Of a stretch of 45,537 nucleotides of DNA, positions 30,209-39,546 are shown piece by piece. The position numbers were made by a program, and so were the translations under genes. The notes beneath the pieces are model-generated. The model was not told the origin of the DNA. It saw only the letters and a list, made by a program, of their open reading frames with translations, and searched no databases. Source of the stretch: Myxococcales bacterium (GTDB lineage: Bacteria > Myxococcota_A > UBA9042); assembly GCA_009692465.1 (NCBI GenBank), contig SHZD01000018.1, forward strand, positions 1-45,537, written 5' to 3'. Position 1 is the first letter of the stretch; the number at the start of each line of letters is the position of its first letter.

Positions 30209-31611
30209 GCTGCCAATTCCGCGCGGGCGCTGGCGACGATTTCCTGACAGATGCGTACGGAGTCGCCGATGTAGGTCGCCGGCGTCAGATCAAGCAAACG
30301 CGAGCGGACCTCGCTCGGCAGGTCAGCCAGCAGGGCGTGCCAATCGGACAACGCAAACACTTTCCCACGGGTGGCGTTCTTGAGCAGCGTGTACACGTCG
30401 TCGCCGCGCAGGGTGCGCAATACAGTCTGCGCCGCTTCGCTGAGCAACTCCGGGTGGGCCTGCAATTCGGCGTGGCAAAACGGCGCGTCTACGTCGATCA
30501 TATCAAGACCATTGAGGATCTCGTGCAGTGCCAAGTGATGATGACCAAAGGCAACGCCCACGGAGCGCATCACCGTGCTGGCCGACAGGTCGCGCTGCAT
30601 GCGCGACTGCGCCAACTTGTCGCCGATAAACACCAACAGCGCGCGGCTCAGTTCCAGATTTCCTTCGGCGTTTTCAAAGCGAATTGGGTTGACCTTGTGC
30701 GGCATCGTCGACGATCCAACCTCACCGGCCACAGGGCGCTGCCGAATATAACCGTATGAAATATAAAGCCAAATATCGCGACACGCATCGATAAGCACGT
30801 TGTTGGCGGCCCGGGTCAAATCAAACCAACGCCCCATGCTGCCGGCGTCCTCAATCTGGGTCGTCACCGGATTGCGCACAAAGCCCAAGCTTTCAACGAG
30901 CTGTCGCTCGTGCGCACGCCAATCGACCTTGGGAGCCGCCACGACCATCGCGGCATAGTTACCAGTGGCACCGTTGAGCTTGCCAGCGAACCGATGGGCT
31001 TTGAGTGCGGCGAACAGCGGCAACAAGCGGCCCAAAAACACCGCCAGTTCCTTGCCAGTCGTTGTCGGCGTGGCGTGCTGACCGTGCGTGCGCGCCGGCA
31101 TCGGCGTCTGCGACCAGCGCTCGGCAAGATTCGCCAAGGATATCAAAATAGTGCGCCACTGCGGCACTTGGGTATGGTCCACGTAGTCGCGGGCGCAAAT
31201 CGACCATGCCAAGTTATTGACGTCCTCGGAGGTCAAGCCGAAGTGCAGCCGATTTGGATTGTCAAAACCGCAGCGTTGACGCAAAAACACTTCGCACGCC
31301 TTGACGTCATGCCGCAGCGATGTCTCTAATGACTTTATGTTTGCATAGTCGTCATTTGTGAAGTTTTCGACCACATCCAGCGCCCGTTGGCGCTCGTCAT
31401 CTGTCAAGATTCCAAACACTGGATCCAGAGCGAGGGCATGGTGAACTTCCACCGCGACCCGTGCCCGCATCAGTGCAAACTCGGAGAAATGCTGACGAAG
31501 CGGCGCCATGAGCGCCCGATAGCGCCCATCCAGTGGCGACAGGCCTTCGCCCATCCGCGCAAATTCGGCCTGGTCGGCCTGATCGGCCTGATCGGCAGCA
31601 ATTGTACTCAT
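30205..31611 (-). CDS. purB: PurB, adenylosuccinate lyase
   Basis: 468 residues, of the longer E. coli-like type. It removes fumarate from SAICAR and from adenylosuccinate, thus serving both IMP and AMP synthesis. Motifs: LSPLDGRY, FGLTSEDVNN, RTHGQHATPTTTGKE and the catalytic serine loop GSSTMPHKVNPI. The N-terminus has a short 9-bp repeat coding DQADQADQAE, which is poorly conserved sequence before the fold begins. It overlaps both neighbours by ATGA. Confidence 0.95.
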   Translation of the reverse strand: MSTIAADQADQADQAEFARMGEGLSPLDGRYRALMAPLRQHFSEFALMRARVAVEVHHALALDPVFGILTDDERQRALDVVENFTNDDYANIKSLETSLRHDVKACEVFLRQRCGFDNPNRLHFGLTSEDVNNLAWSICARDYVDHTQVPQWRTILISLANLAERWSQTPMPARTHGQHATPTTTGKELAVFLGRLLPLFAALKAHRFAGKLNGATGNYAAMVVAAPKVDWRAHERQLVESLGFVRNPVTTQIEDAGSMGRWFDLTRAANNVLIDACRDIWLYISYGYIRQRPVAGEVGSSTMPHKVNPIRFENAEGNLELSRALLVFIGDKLAQSRMQRDLSASTVMRSVGVAFGHHHLALHEILNGLDMIDVDAPFCHAELQAHPELLSEAAQTVLRTLRGDDVYTLLKNATRGKVFALSDWHALLADLPSEVRSRLLDLTPATYIGDSVRICQEIVASARAELAA

Positions 31612-33032
31612 TTGCCAGCCTGGGTGGGCGAGGTTCGATCAATGGTGTTCCTAGCCTTGTGGCGGACGTCGGCGTCGTCGTGGGCTAAAGTAGCCCGGAC
31701 ACTGGCGATCTCCTGGTCAATAATACCACGCAATCTCGGTAGGTTCAGTGCTCGCAGCGCGGCCTGCACCGCCAACGAAGGGCTGACCACCGTCATCGCC
31801 GGCGCATTGCGCGGCATCCGCAACGACGAATGGATATTTGTTAAGTAATCGGCGGTGTCTTTGAACGGCGGGCAGTTGATAACTGGCAAGTTCAAGTTGG
31901 CCGCCAGCGCTCCGCCCAAGCCATTGGACTCGCCAGCAATCGCAATGACCGCGCCCGACTCCAGCGATTTGTTGTACTCGACCACCGCTTCGCCAATGCG
32001 GTCGCCGTTCTTGTGGGCCGACAGCACTCGAATATCCACGGCGACGCCATGACGGCGCAGGTCCTTGGCGATCGGCTCCGCAAACGCCAGATCGATGCGT
32101 GAGCCCATGATGATGGCGACATACCCATCACAGATCACTTGATTTGCAACCAGATTTTCGCGCAAGCGCTGGCACGGCGGTCGCGGATCCACCGGCACCT
32201 TTTCGCCGGTCAGCCGCTCATACAGCGCTTGATAGCGGGTAGTTGTCTCGGCGGCGACGTCGGCCGGCAGGTGCAAAGGCAGGGCGCCACCGCTGGTATT
32301 GGCCCGCATCCATTTGCGCACGAATTCCTTGTCAAAACTGCCAACCGTCAGCGGATCCCGTTCATACGCCTCGGCATCGAAATAGCGCGACGAGTCCGGC
32401 GTATGAATCTCATCCATCAGTAGCAACTGCCCACGCCACATGCCAAACTCGTATTTGGTATCGGCCAAAATCAAGCCGCGGTCGCGGGCGATTCGCGTGC
32501 CCTCAGCGAACAACGCCTTGGCAATTGTGGCCATCTGCGCAAACGTGTCGGCATCGGTCAGACCCAGAGTCACCGCTTCTGCCGGGGTAATCTCGCGGTC
32601 GGAGTCGTCCTTGGTCGTAGGCGTAACAATAACCTCGGCCAGAAGTGCATTTTCCGTCAAACCTTGCGGCAGTTCCACTCCACAAAACGAGCGGCGCCCC
32701 GTTTTGTACGCCCGCCACAGGGTGCCGCAGATGGCGCCGCGCACCACCATTTCCACCCGAATGGGCGTACATTCATGCACCACCATCGCTTGGGGATCGG
32801 GCACGCTGACGACGTGGTTGGCGATTATGTGGCGGGTCTTGTCGAACCAAAACGCCGCCAAACGATTCAATACTTCGCCCTTGCCGGCGATAAGGGTCTT
32901 GATTTTCAAGTCAAACGCTGAGATGCGGTCGGTGACGATAATCAGTCGCTGGTCCGCGCTGAGGCGAAAGCTGTCGCGCACTTTGCCGCGGTGTAGCAGT
33001 TCCAGTTGGGGCGTGTAGACTCTGTCAATCAT
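31608..33032 (-). CDS. purC/purE: PurC-PurE fusion: SAICAR synthetase and class II AIR carboxylase
   Basis: 474 residues from ATG 33032 (AGGAG 7 nt upstream). Residues 1 to about 295 are SAICAR synthetase of the longer, yeast-like kind (HRGKVRDSF, TDRISAFD, VRGAICGTLW, ADTKYEFG, DEIHTPDSSR). Residues from about 303 are a PurE domain (MGS at 309-311). The signatures are class II: SAHK instead of SAHR, AGESNGLGG, NCPPF and SSLRMP, as in animal PAICS and Treponema PurE, which use CO2 directly to carboxylate AIR. Class I PurE instead needs PurK, and no purK is present here. The C-terminus continues with about 30 charged residues. The domain order is that of animal PAICS. Confidence 0.93.
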   Translation of the reverse strand: MIDRVYTPQLELLHRGKVRDSFRLSADQRLIIVTDRISAFDLKIKTLIAGKGEVLNRLAAFWFDKTRHIIANHVVSVPDPQAMVVHECTPIRVEMVVRGAICGTLWRAYKTGRRSFCGVELPQGLTENALLAEVIVTPTTKDDSDREITPAEAVTLGLTDADTFAQMATIAKALFAEGTRIARDRGLILADTKYEFGMWRGQLLLMDEIHTPDSSRYFDAEAYERDPLTVGSFDKEFVRKWMRANTSGGALPLHLPADVAAETTTRYQALYERLTGEKVPVDPRPPCQRLRENLVANQVICDGYVAIIMGSRIDLAFAEPIAKDLRRHGVAVDIRVLSAHKNGDRIGEAVVEYNKSLESGAVIAIAGESNGLGGALAANLNLPVINCPPFKDTADYLTNIHSSLRMPRNAPAMTVVSPSLAVQAALRALNLPRLRGIIDQEIASVRATLAHDDADVRHKARNTIDRTSPTQAGK

Positions 33033-33131
33033 CGCAGTACTCCTTAAGAATTAGCAATGTACGGCGCAATCAGGTTGGCCCAAAAGTTTGCTAAGTCGCA
33101 TGAAAATGACATTTGTATAGTATAGTTATGT
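33033..33131 (-). other. Only sizeable gap in the purine operon; AT-rich
   Basis: 99 nt between the purH stop and the purC/purE start. Near the purH end it is AT-rich on the minus strand (ATAACTATACTATACAAATG), including TATACT-like hexamers that could be a -10 of an internal promoter, but I find no good -35. There is no hairpin followed by a T run. Confidence 0.35.
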
Positions 33132-34682
33132 CTAGTGCCGGAAATGGCGCGTTCCGGTAAAGATGAGCACAGCATGGGCGCGGTCACAGGCGGCTATCAC
33201 CTGTGGATCTCGAAGAGATCCGCCAGGTTCCACCACACAGCGCACGCCAGCGTCCAAAGCGACCTGCGGACCATCTGCAAACGGAAAAAAGGCGTCTGAA
33301 GTCAGCACGCAATCGCCCAGCACCAGGGCCAATTGTGCAGAACTCGCCTGAGGCAGTTCGTTGGCTAGATTGGTCAGAGCTTGAGTCACCGCAAGCTCGG
33401 TCGCCTTGAGGCGATTGGGTTGCCCCGCGCCCATCGACAGCAATTGCAGCGCACCGGCGTTGCGCCGCACTAGCGCAATCGCATTGGATTTCAGACAGCG
33501 CACCGCGTGCAGGCCAAAATCGATGAGGTCGGCGTCCATGGCCACGGGCTGCTGCACCGAAACGACTTCCAGCCGCGCCCGCAACTGATCATCTGCGCTT
33601 TGCACTAGCGTGCCGGTGCTCAAATGGCGTTTACCAAACTGAATTGCGCTCGCAGGAACTGTCACCCGCACTACGCGTAAGTTTTTGTTCTTGCGCAATT
33701 CCACTAGAGCGGCGGCGTCAAAATCGGGGGCAGCCACAATCTCGACGAACTTGCGCCGGTCTTTGTCGCCCAATTCCAAGTGGCTCAGCATTGGCGCCGT
33801 CACCGCGCGATTGAAGGCTATCACCGAGCCAAAAGCTGACAGCGGATCCCCGGCCCATGCGAGCTCCAGTAGGGTGTCGGTAGCCTCACAACTCGCTAAT
33901 CCACAGGGATTTTCGTGCTTAACAATCGCGCATGCCGGGCTGCTCAAGCCAAACGCCGCCGCCAGCGCCGCATCCAGATCGACCAGATTGTTGTAGGACA
34001 GCTCCTTGCCGCCTAACTGCTCAAAGCGTGTCCCCTCGGCGTTGGGCAAAAACACCGCAGTTTGATGCGGATTTTCGCCATAACGCAACGTTTGGCCGCC
34101 CAATTTTTCGGCAATTGCCGCATCGTAGCGCGCCGTCAGCGCAAAGGCTGCGGCCATCCACGTTCGTCTGGACACCAAGGAGGTATGACCAGATGTCGAT
34201 CGAAATTCATTAATAAAGTCAGAGTATTGTGCCGGGTTCGTCAGCACAGCGACATCGCGAAAATTCTTGGCGGCTGCGCGGATCATGGTCGGCCCGCCAA
34301 TGTCGATGTGCTCAATAAGCTCTTGATCGGGCAGATTGTGAGCGCTATTGCCAACAAAGTCATAAAGGTTAGCCACCACCAAGTCGATGGGCGCAATCTG
34401 CAGCCGCTGGGCCTCGACAGCGTCGCGGTCGCGGTTAAACAGCAAACCGGACGCTACTTGGAACGAAATCGTCTTAATGCGTCCGCCAAAAGCCTCCGGA
34501 TTTCCAGTAATTTCACTGATCTCTGTTACCGGCAGGCCAGCTTGAACGAGCACAGTCCGCGTGCCGCCAGTGGAGACCAAGCGCACACCGCAGCTCACTA
34601 ATACCTGAGCCAATTCGACGACGCCAGCCTTGTCGGTTACCGACAACAACGCGGTGCGAATGGCGACGTTGCGCTCGCTCAT
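33132..34682 (-). CDS. purH: PurH, AICAR formyltransferase / IMP cyclohydrolase
   Basis: 516 residues from ATG 34682, sharing ATGA with the purQ stop. It carries out the last two steps to IMP. The N-terminal cyclohydrolase (MGS-like fold) has ALLSVTDKAG, LVSTGGT and VVANLYDF; the C-terminal formyltransferase has RYGENPHQTA, KHENPCG, LKSNAIALV and DAFFPFADG. The longer frame to 34796 adds an Arg/Gly-rich stretch read inside purQ and is rejected. Confidence 0.95.
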   Translation of the reverse strand: MSERNVAIRTALLSVTDKAGVVELAQVLVSCGVRLVSTGGTRTVLVQAGLPVTEISEITGNPEAFGGRIKTISFQVASGLLFNRDRDAVEAQRLQIAPIDLVVANLYDFVGNSAHNLPDQELIEHIDIGGPTMIRAAAKNFRDVAVLTNPAQYSDFINEFRSTSGHTSLVSRRTWMAAAFALTARYDAAIAEKLGGQTLRYGENPHQTAVFLPNAEGTRFEQLGGKELSYNNLVDLDAALAAAFGLSSPACAIVKHENPCGLASCEATDTLLELAWAGDPLSAFGSVIAFNRAVTAPMLSHLELGDKDRRKFVEIVAAPDFDAAALVELRKNKNLRVVRVTVPASAIQFGKRHLSTGTLVQSADDQLRARLEVVSVQQPVAMDADLIDFGLHAVRCLKSNAIALVRRNAGALQLLSMGAGQPNRLKATELAVTQALTNLANELPQASSAQLALVLGDCVLTSDAFFPFADGPQVALDAGVRCVVEPGGSLRDPQVIAACDRAHAVLIFTGTRHFRH

Positions 34683-35509
34683 GCTGCCGCCTTGGCCGCG
34701 GCCTTGCCCGCCGCTGCCGCCACCCACGCGCAAAACAAGCCGACGCCGGTGTCCGCGACCTCGACCACCTCGCCGCGTCGTTGTCTGCCGCCCCAATCCG
34801 GGTGGTTGATAAATGTCAAGTACGCTTCAGGATGAGGCATCATGCCAAACACCTGCCCGTCAGCCGACAGCAGGGCCGCGGCAGCCAAGTCGGCGCCGTT
34901 GGGATTAGCGGGATACTGGACTGCAGGACCGCCATCGGCGTCGAGGTAGGTTAGGACCACCAAGCCACGTTCTTGTGCTAAATCACGCACTTGAGGGTCG
35001 GCGAACTCCAGTCGGCCCTCGCCATGGCGCACCGGCAGGTCAAATTCGCGCTCGCCAAAAAGACCGACACCCAAGCCAGTGGCCTGACAACGCACCCAGC
35101 GATCCTCAAACTTGCCGGATCCATTGGGCGCCAAGGCCACTTCTTGCGCGTAGATACCGGCTAGATTGGGCACTAGACCGGCGCGAACCAGAATTTGAAA
35201 ACCGTTGCAGATCCCAATGATGTGGCCGCCAGCGCCCAAAAAAGCCAAGATGGCGTCCCACACCCGACCGCCATTGGCGAAGCGGCCATTTTTCAGACGG
35301 TTGGCAAACACTTGGCCGGAGCCTAAATCGTCGCCAAAGGAAAATCCCCCAGGAAAATGCAAGATTTCAAAATCAGCCAGTTGCACCAAACCGTCAAACC
35401 AATCGGCGGTATGGGCTACCGTTGGCTCGGCGCCGGCCAATCGATAGCCCGCAGCAGTTTCTTCTTCGCAATTAAAGCCATAGCCGCACAAGACCAAAAC
35501 CCGCACCAC
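34679..35509 (-). CDS. purQ: PurQ, FGAM synthase glutaminase subunit
   Basis: 276 residues from GTG 35509, whose G is the last base of the purL TAG stop (TAGTG); GAGG lies 7 nt upstream. It is a class I glutamine amidotransferase: nucleophile Cys in GICNGFQIL, catalytic His in MPHPE, and the N-terminal GYGFNCEEETAAGY typical of PurQ. It supplies ammonia to PurL. The Ala/Lys-rich C-terminal tail is unusual but short. Confidence 0.94.
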   Translation of the reverse strand: MVRVLVLCGYGFNCEEETAAGYRLAGAEPTVAHTADWFDGLVQLADFEILHFPGGFSFGDDLGSGQVFANRLKNGRFANGGRVWDAILAFLGAGGHIIGICNGFQILVRAGLVPNLAGIYAQEVALAPNGSGKFEDRWVRCQATGLGVGLFGEREFDLPVRHGEGRLEFADPQVRDLAQERGLVVLTYLDADGGPAVQYPANPNGADLAAAALLSADGQVFGMMPHPEAYLTFINHPDWGGRQRRGEVVEVADTGVGLFCAWVAAAAGKAAAKAAA

Positions 35510-38484
35510 TACAGCACCTCTTGGCGCCAGGCGGCAGTCAAATCGGCAACGCTTAGTGCGCACTTGAGCTCAGTTTCGAAATGAATACATAGAGTCAAGT
35601 CGGCGGTCACTTGACCCAACAGCGTCGCAGAGTCGTCTAGCAACTCCGCAAACCGGGGCGCGTCACTGGCACGCACCGAGACGACAATGCGCGAGTGCGA
35701 CTCGCCAAACACCAGCGCTGGCAGGCTAGCTTGCCCACCCAGTGGCGCCACATCGATCGCTGCTCCGAACTCGCCGCCTATGCAGCACTCAGCCAGAGCA
35801 ACCGCCAGCCCGCCGTCTGAACAATCGTGGGCCGACACCACCAATCGCTCAGCGTGCGCCGCCATCAGCCGCAGATAGCTCTGCTTGGCCTGTTCTTTGC
35901 GCACCGCGGGCACGGCACCGCCGGTCTGGCTCAACATCGTCAGCAGTTCTGAACCGCCCAGCTCATCGTAGGTCGCTCCGACCAAAAACACTTGATCGCC
36001 CACATACTTGAACTCACTGGTGACGGCTGTCCGCACGTCAGGCATGCGAGCGACCAGCGTGAACAGCACCGTCGGAGGTACCGAAATCTGGACGCCGTCG
36101 GCGACAAAATCGTTCTTCATCGAGTCTTTGCCCGAGGTCATCGGCACGTCAAAAAACGTACTCATGTCATACAAGGCTTCGCACATGCGCACTAATTTGC
36201 CGAGCTTCTGTTTTCCATCCGGATTGTGGACCGGGTCATACGCACTGTTGGGGACACAGAAATTGTCGCATGCACTCCACGACGGTTGCTCACCCAAAAG
36301 TGGCAACCGCACGCCCACTGCCACCAGCGCGCGGATGGCTTCGTCAAAGGCGCCACAGGCCATGGCGTAGGGATCTAAGTCGCCAAACTTAGGGCACAAT
36401 GCGCTCGAAACCGCGACGCCATGCCAGCCCGTAAAGCCCGCCCGCACCACCGCGGCGTCCTGCGGCGCCAGACCCGAGCGGCCCATCAGGGGCTTTACGA
36501 CGGTTTTACCTTTCACTTCATGGTCATACTGGCGAATCACCGCTTCGCGACTGCAAATGTTCGGCCGCGCCAGCAGCGCCAGCAACGTCGCACCGAGGTC
36601 GAGGGACAACGGCCCGACGGGCAGTGGCGCGCGGTCCGTCCACTCCGCCAGCATGTGCTTTTGCGGAACGCCGTTGTGCAAGAAATTCAAGCTTAACCGG
36701 GCAATGGACTCGCCAGCGTAGGTGGCGTGCAACTCACCAGATTGGTTGAACATGCCGATAGCGGTTGCCTCCACCTCGCGGCGGCGCGCCAGTTGCAGCA
36801 GCTCACCTAGGTCGGCCGGCCGCACCGCCAGTGTCATCCGCTCCTGCGACTCGGAAAGCAGGATCTCCCACGGCTGCAGGCCCATGTACTTGAGCGGAAC
36901 CTGAGCCAATTCGATCGCGGCGCCGCCGGTGGCCTGGGCCAATTCGCCAACAGAGGACGACAAACCGCCGGCACCGTTATCGGTGCAGCCAGAGACTAGA
37001 CCGAGCGCACACGCTTCGGTCATGAAATCAGAAGCCATTTTCTGGACAAACGGGCTGCCGATTTGCACGACCGAGCTCGATACCTTGTCATCGAGCGTCC
37101 CCGACGAAAACGTGGCGCCGTGAATGCCATCGCGGCCGACCCGACCGCCAATGACCACGATATGGTCGCCCACCGCAATGTCTTTTTGCCATGACGGTCC
37201 ATTGGGGTAGTGGCGCGGCATGATGGCGCCGGTCCCGCAAAAAACTAATGGTTTTCCACTGAAGCGCTCGTCAAACACGATGGCGCCGTTCACGGTTGGC
37301 ACCCCGCTTTTGTTGCCCGCCTGCTCAACGCCATGGACCACGCCGCGGGCGATCCGCGCCGGATGCAGCTGGCCGCTGAGCAACGGCTTGGCGTAGTCTT
37401 GGGGCCCAAAACACAACACGTTGGTATTGAACAGTAAGCGCGCGCCGCCCTTGCCAGTACCGAATGCATCGCGGTTGTTGCCCAAAACGCCGGTCATCGC
37501 CCCGCCAACCGGATCCAGGGCCGAAGGCGAATTGTGGGTCTCTACTTTGAGCACGAACAGGTGGTCTGCATCCAGTTCGACAACTCCGGCATTGTCCGAA
37601 AACACCGTCAGCATCCAATCTTGGCCAATCTGCTGGTACTTGTCGCGAATGACCTCGGTGGCGCCTCGAATGAACGTCTTGAACAGCGAATGCACGGGCC
37701 GAGAAGTGCCATTGTGGAAAAAATCGATGTCGGCATTGAATTCTTTGTGTTTACAGTGCTCTGACCATGTCTGGGCCAGGATCTCCATTTCGCACTCGGT
37801 GGGCTGGCTAGCCAAACCGCTGGTTACACGCTGCGCCGCCATCGCTGCGAAATGACTGCGAATAGCCTTAAGTTCGACCAAATTCAGGTGCCAGCAGTTC
37901 GCCCGCGACAACTCCATAAGCGCAAGATCGCCGATGTTGAGGTCGATGTGGCGCAAGGCATGGGTCGGTTCGGCCACCACCAGAGGCGCCCACACCTGCA
38001 CGTGCACACCGGTGCCGTAAGCGATGCGGTCTACCAAACGATTGCCCAAGGCCGTGCCAAGGCGGACCAGTTGCTCTTCAGTCAGAGGGTTTTGGATGTC
38101 ATACAGGCGCTGCGCAAAGACGTGCTGGGTGTCCGGCCACCCGTGTTGACGATCCAGCGCTGTTGCCAAAACCTGTTGTGCCGTGCGCCCTTCGTCGTCG
38201 GTCACCCCAGCTTGACGACCTATGAGCACATGGCAGGCACCTTGGGCCGTGACCGTGTCAATCGAAGCGGCTTCCACAATGCCATCGGCCAGCGCGATCG
38301 GGGCAATCGTCGTCAATTCATCAATCGATATTGGCAGGTTCAAAGCGTAGAGCCGAGAAACCCGCACGCTTCCCGTGTCGAGCCCGAGGTCATGCGCCAG
38401 CGCCTGAACCTGCTCGCCCGCCACATCGCGCTGGCCTTGGCGAATCCGCACTTGGACACAATGGGCAGCCGGTTGCAACGACAT
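35509..38484 (-). CDS. purL: PurL (PurSL-type), FGAM synthase synthetase subunit
   Basis: 991 residues, intermediate between small PurL (about 740) and large glutaminase-fused PurL (about 1300). The N-terminal 200 residues contain PurS-like sequence (CVQVRIRQGQRDVAGEQVQ, NPLTEEQL), so PurS appears fused. The ATPase core has TWSEHCKHKEF, KVETHNSPSALDPVGGAMTG and a second PurM-like half (HDCSDGGLAVALAE). The glutaminase is the separate PurQ next door. It begins 3 nt after the purM stop. Confidence 0.94.
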   Translation of the reverse strand: MSLQPAAHCVQVRIRQGQRDVAGEQVQALAHDLGLDTGSVRVSRLYALNLPISIDELTTIAPIALADGIVEAASIDTVTAQGACHVLIGRQAGVTDDEGRTAQQVLATALDRQHGWPDTQHVFAQRLYDIQNPLTEEQLVRLGTALGNRLVDRIAYGTGVHVQVWAPLVVAEPTHALRHIDLNIGDLALMELSRANCWHLNLVELKAIRSHFAAMAAQRVTSGLASQPTECEMEILAQTWSEHCKHKEFNADIDFFHNGTSRPVHSLFKTFIRGATEVIRDKYQQIGQDWMLTVFSDNAGVVELDADHLFVLKVETHNSPSALDPVGGAMTGVLGNNRDAFGTGKGGARLLFNTNVLCFGPQDYAKPLLSGQLHPARIARGVVHGVEQAGNKSGVPTVNGAIVFDERFSGKPLVFCGTGAIMPRHYPNGPSWQKDIAVGDHIVVIGGRVGRDGIHGATFSSGTLDDKVSSSVVQIGSPFVQKMASDFMTEACALGLVSGCTDNGAGGLSSSVGELAQATGGAAIELAQVPLKYMGLQPWEILLSESQERMTLAVRPADLGELLQLARRREVEATAIGMFNQSGELHATYAGESIARLSLNFLHNGVPQKHMLAEWTDRAPLPVGPLSLDLGATLLALLARPNICSREAVIRQYDHEVKGKTVVKPLMGRSGLAPQDAAVVRAGFTGWHGVAVSSALCPKFGDLDPYAMACGAFDEAIRALVAVGVRLPLLGEQPSWSACDNFCVPNSAYDPVHNPDGKQKLGKLVRMCEALYDMSTFFDVPMTSGKDSMKNDFVADGVQISVPPTVLFTLVARMPDVRTAVTSEFKYVGDQVFLVGATYDELGGSELLTMLSQTGGAVPAVRKEQAKQSYLRLMAAHAERLVVSAHDCSDGGLAVALAECCIGGEFGAAIDVAPLGGQASLPALVFGESHSRIVVSVRASDAPRFAELLDDSATLLGQVTADLTLCIHFETELKCALSVADLTAAWRQEVL

Positions 38485-38487
38485 GGT

Positions 38488-39546
38488 TCAGTGCACCGCA
38501 TAGCGCAGCGTCGAACGCGGCGTTTCAATCACGATTGTGGGTTCGGCGGTGATTTCACCGGCAATTTGCGCCGCGTAGCCCAAACTCTCCGCGAATTCAA
38601 CGACGTTCGCTGCGGTAGACGCCGGAACAGTCAGCAGGAAACCGCTGCCCATATTCCAGAACTGGAAGGCGTCGCGATCGGCAACTGCGCCTAAACGCTG
38701 CACTTCTGCCATTGCTGCTGTCGGTGGCGGCAACTGCGTCAGCTGCGCGCCCAGACCACTGGCTTTGAGCGTACGGCCAAACTTGCTAGGGATGCCGCCG
38801 CCGGTGATGTGCGAAAGACCTTGAAGTTCATAGTGTTGTTGCCGCAGGGCCACAATCAATGGCGCGTAAATGCGGCACGGCTCCAATAGCCAATCGCCCC
38901 ATGAGCGGTCGGCAAACTGGGTTGTGTGCCAGTCTGGGCCAAATTGGGCCGCAAGGGTGCGTCGCAATGCTGAAAAACCATTCGAGCGCCAGTTGCCACT
39001 CGCTAAGGCAATGACCACGTTCCCTACCACAACTGTCCGGCCATCGATCGGCTGCCAGCCGGGGGTAAACTGACCGACGGCGGTGGCGCACCAATTGAAA
39101 TGCATGCCGCTACCAAAGCCGCCAATGCGTTGGCCCAGTTCGGCAATTTCGCCGCCGACCACCGCGACATGGCTCGCCATCGCGGCGTCATGCAGGCCGC
39201 GCATCAAGGAGTCGACAGTCGGACCGTGGACTACATCAACATCCAAAATGTTGGTTAACGCTAGTGGTTCCGCGCCATTGGCTGCCAAATCGTCAATGAC
39301 CATCGCCATCAAGTCATAGCCCAACGTGGTGTAGTTGCCCGTGCGCTCGGCGATCTCAATCTTGGTGCCAATGCCGTCTGAGGTCATGGCAATTTGGGGG
39401 CAAACTCCTTGCAGCCACGACGAAAACTGGCCAACGCCGCTTGCGACTGGCGTACCCAACTTGCCGGCCCGCGCCGCAAAAGTTCGCTGGGCCCAGCCGT
39501 AGGCGACTGCCGAGGCATCGTCTTGAATTTGCAACTCCGCTACCAC
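38488..39546 (-). CDS. purM: PurM, AIR synthase
   Basis: 352 residues from GTG 39546, overlapping the end of purA by 7 nt. It closes the imidazole ring of FGAM to give AIR. Motifs: TSDGIGTKIEIA, DDLAANGAEPLALTNILD, GGEIAELGQRIGGF, NGFSALRRTL, HITGGGIPSKFGR and FWNMGSGFLL. The length is normal. Confidence 0.94.
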   Translation of the reverse strand: MVAELQIQDDASAVAYGWAQRTFAARAGKLGTPVASGVGQFSSWLQGVCPQIAMTSDGIGTKIEIAERTGNYTTLGYDLMAMVIDDLAANGAEPLALTNILDVDVVHGPTVDSLMRGLHDAAMASHVAVVGGEIAELGQRIGGFGSGMHFNWCATAVGQFTPGWQPIDGRTVVVGNVVIALASGNWRSNGFSALRRTLAAQFGPDWHTTQFADRSWGDWLLEPCRIYAPLIVALRQQHYELQGLSHITGGGIPSKFGRTLKASGLGAQLTQLPPPTAAMAEVQRLGAVADRDAFQFWNMGSGFLLTVPASTAANVVEFAESLGYAAQIAGEITAEPTIVIETPRSTLRYAVH

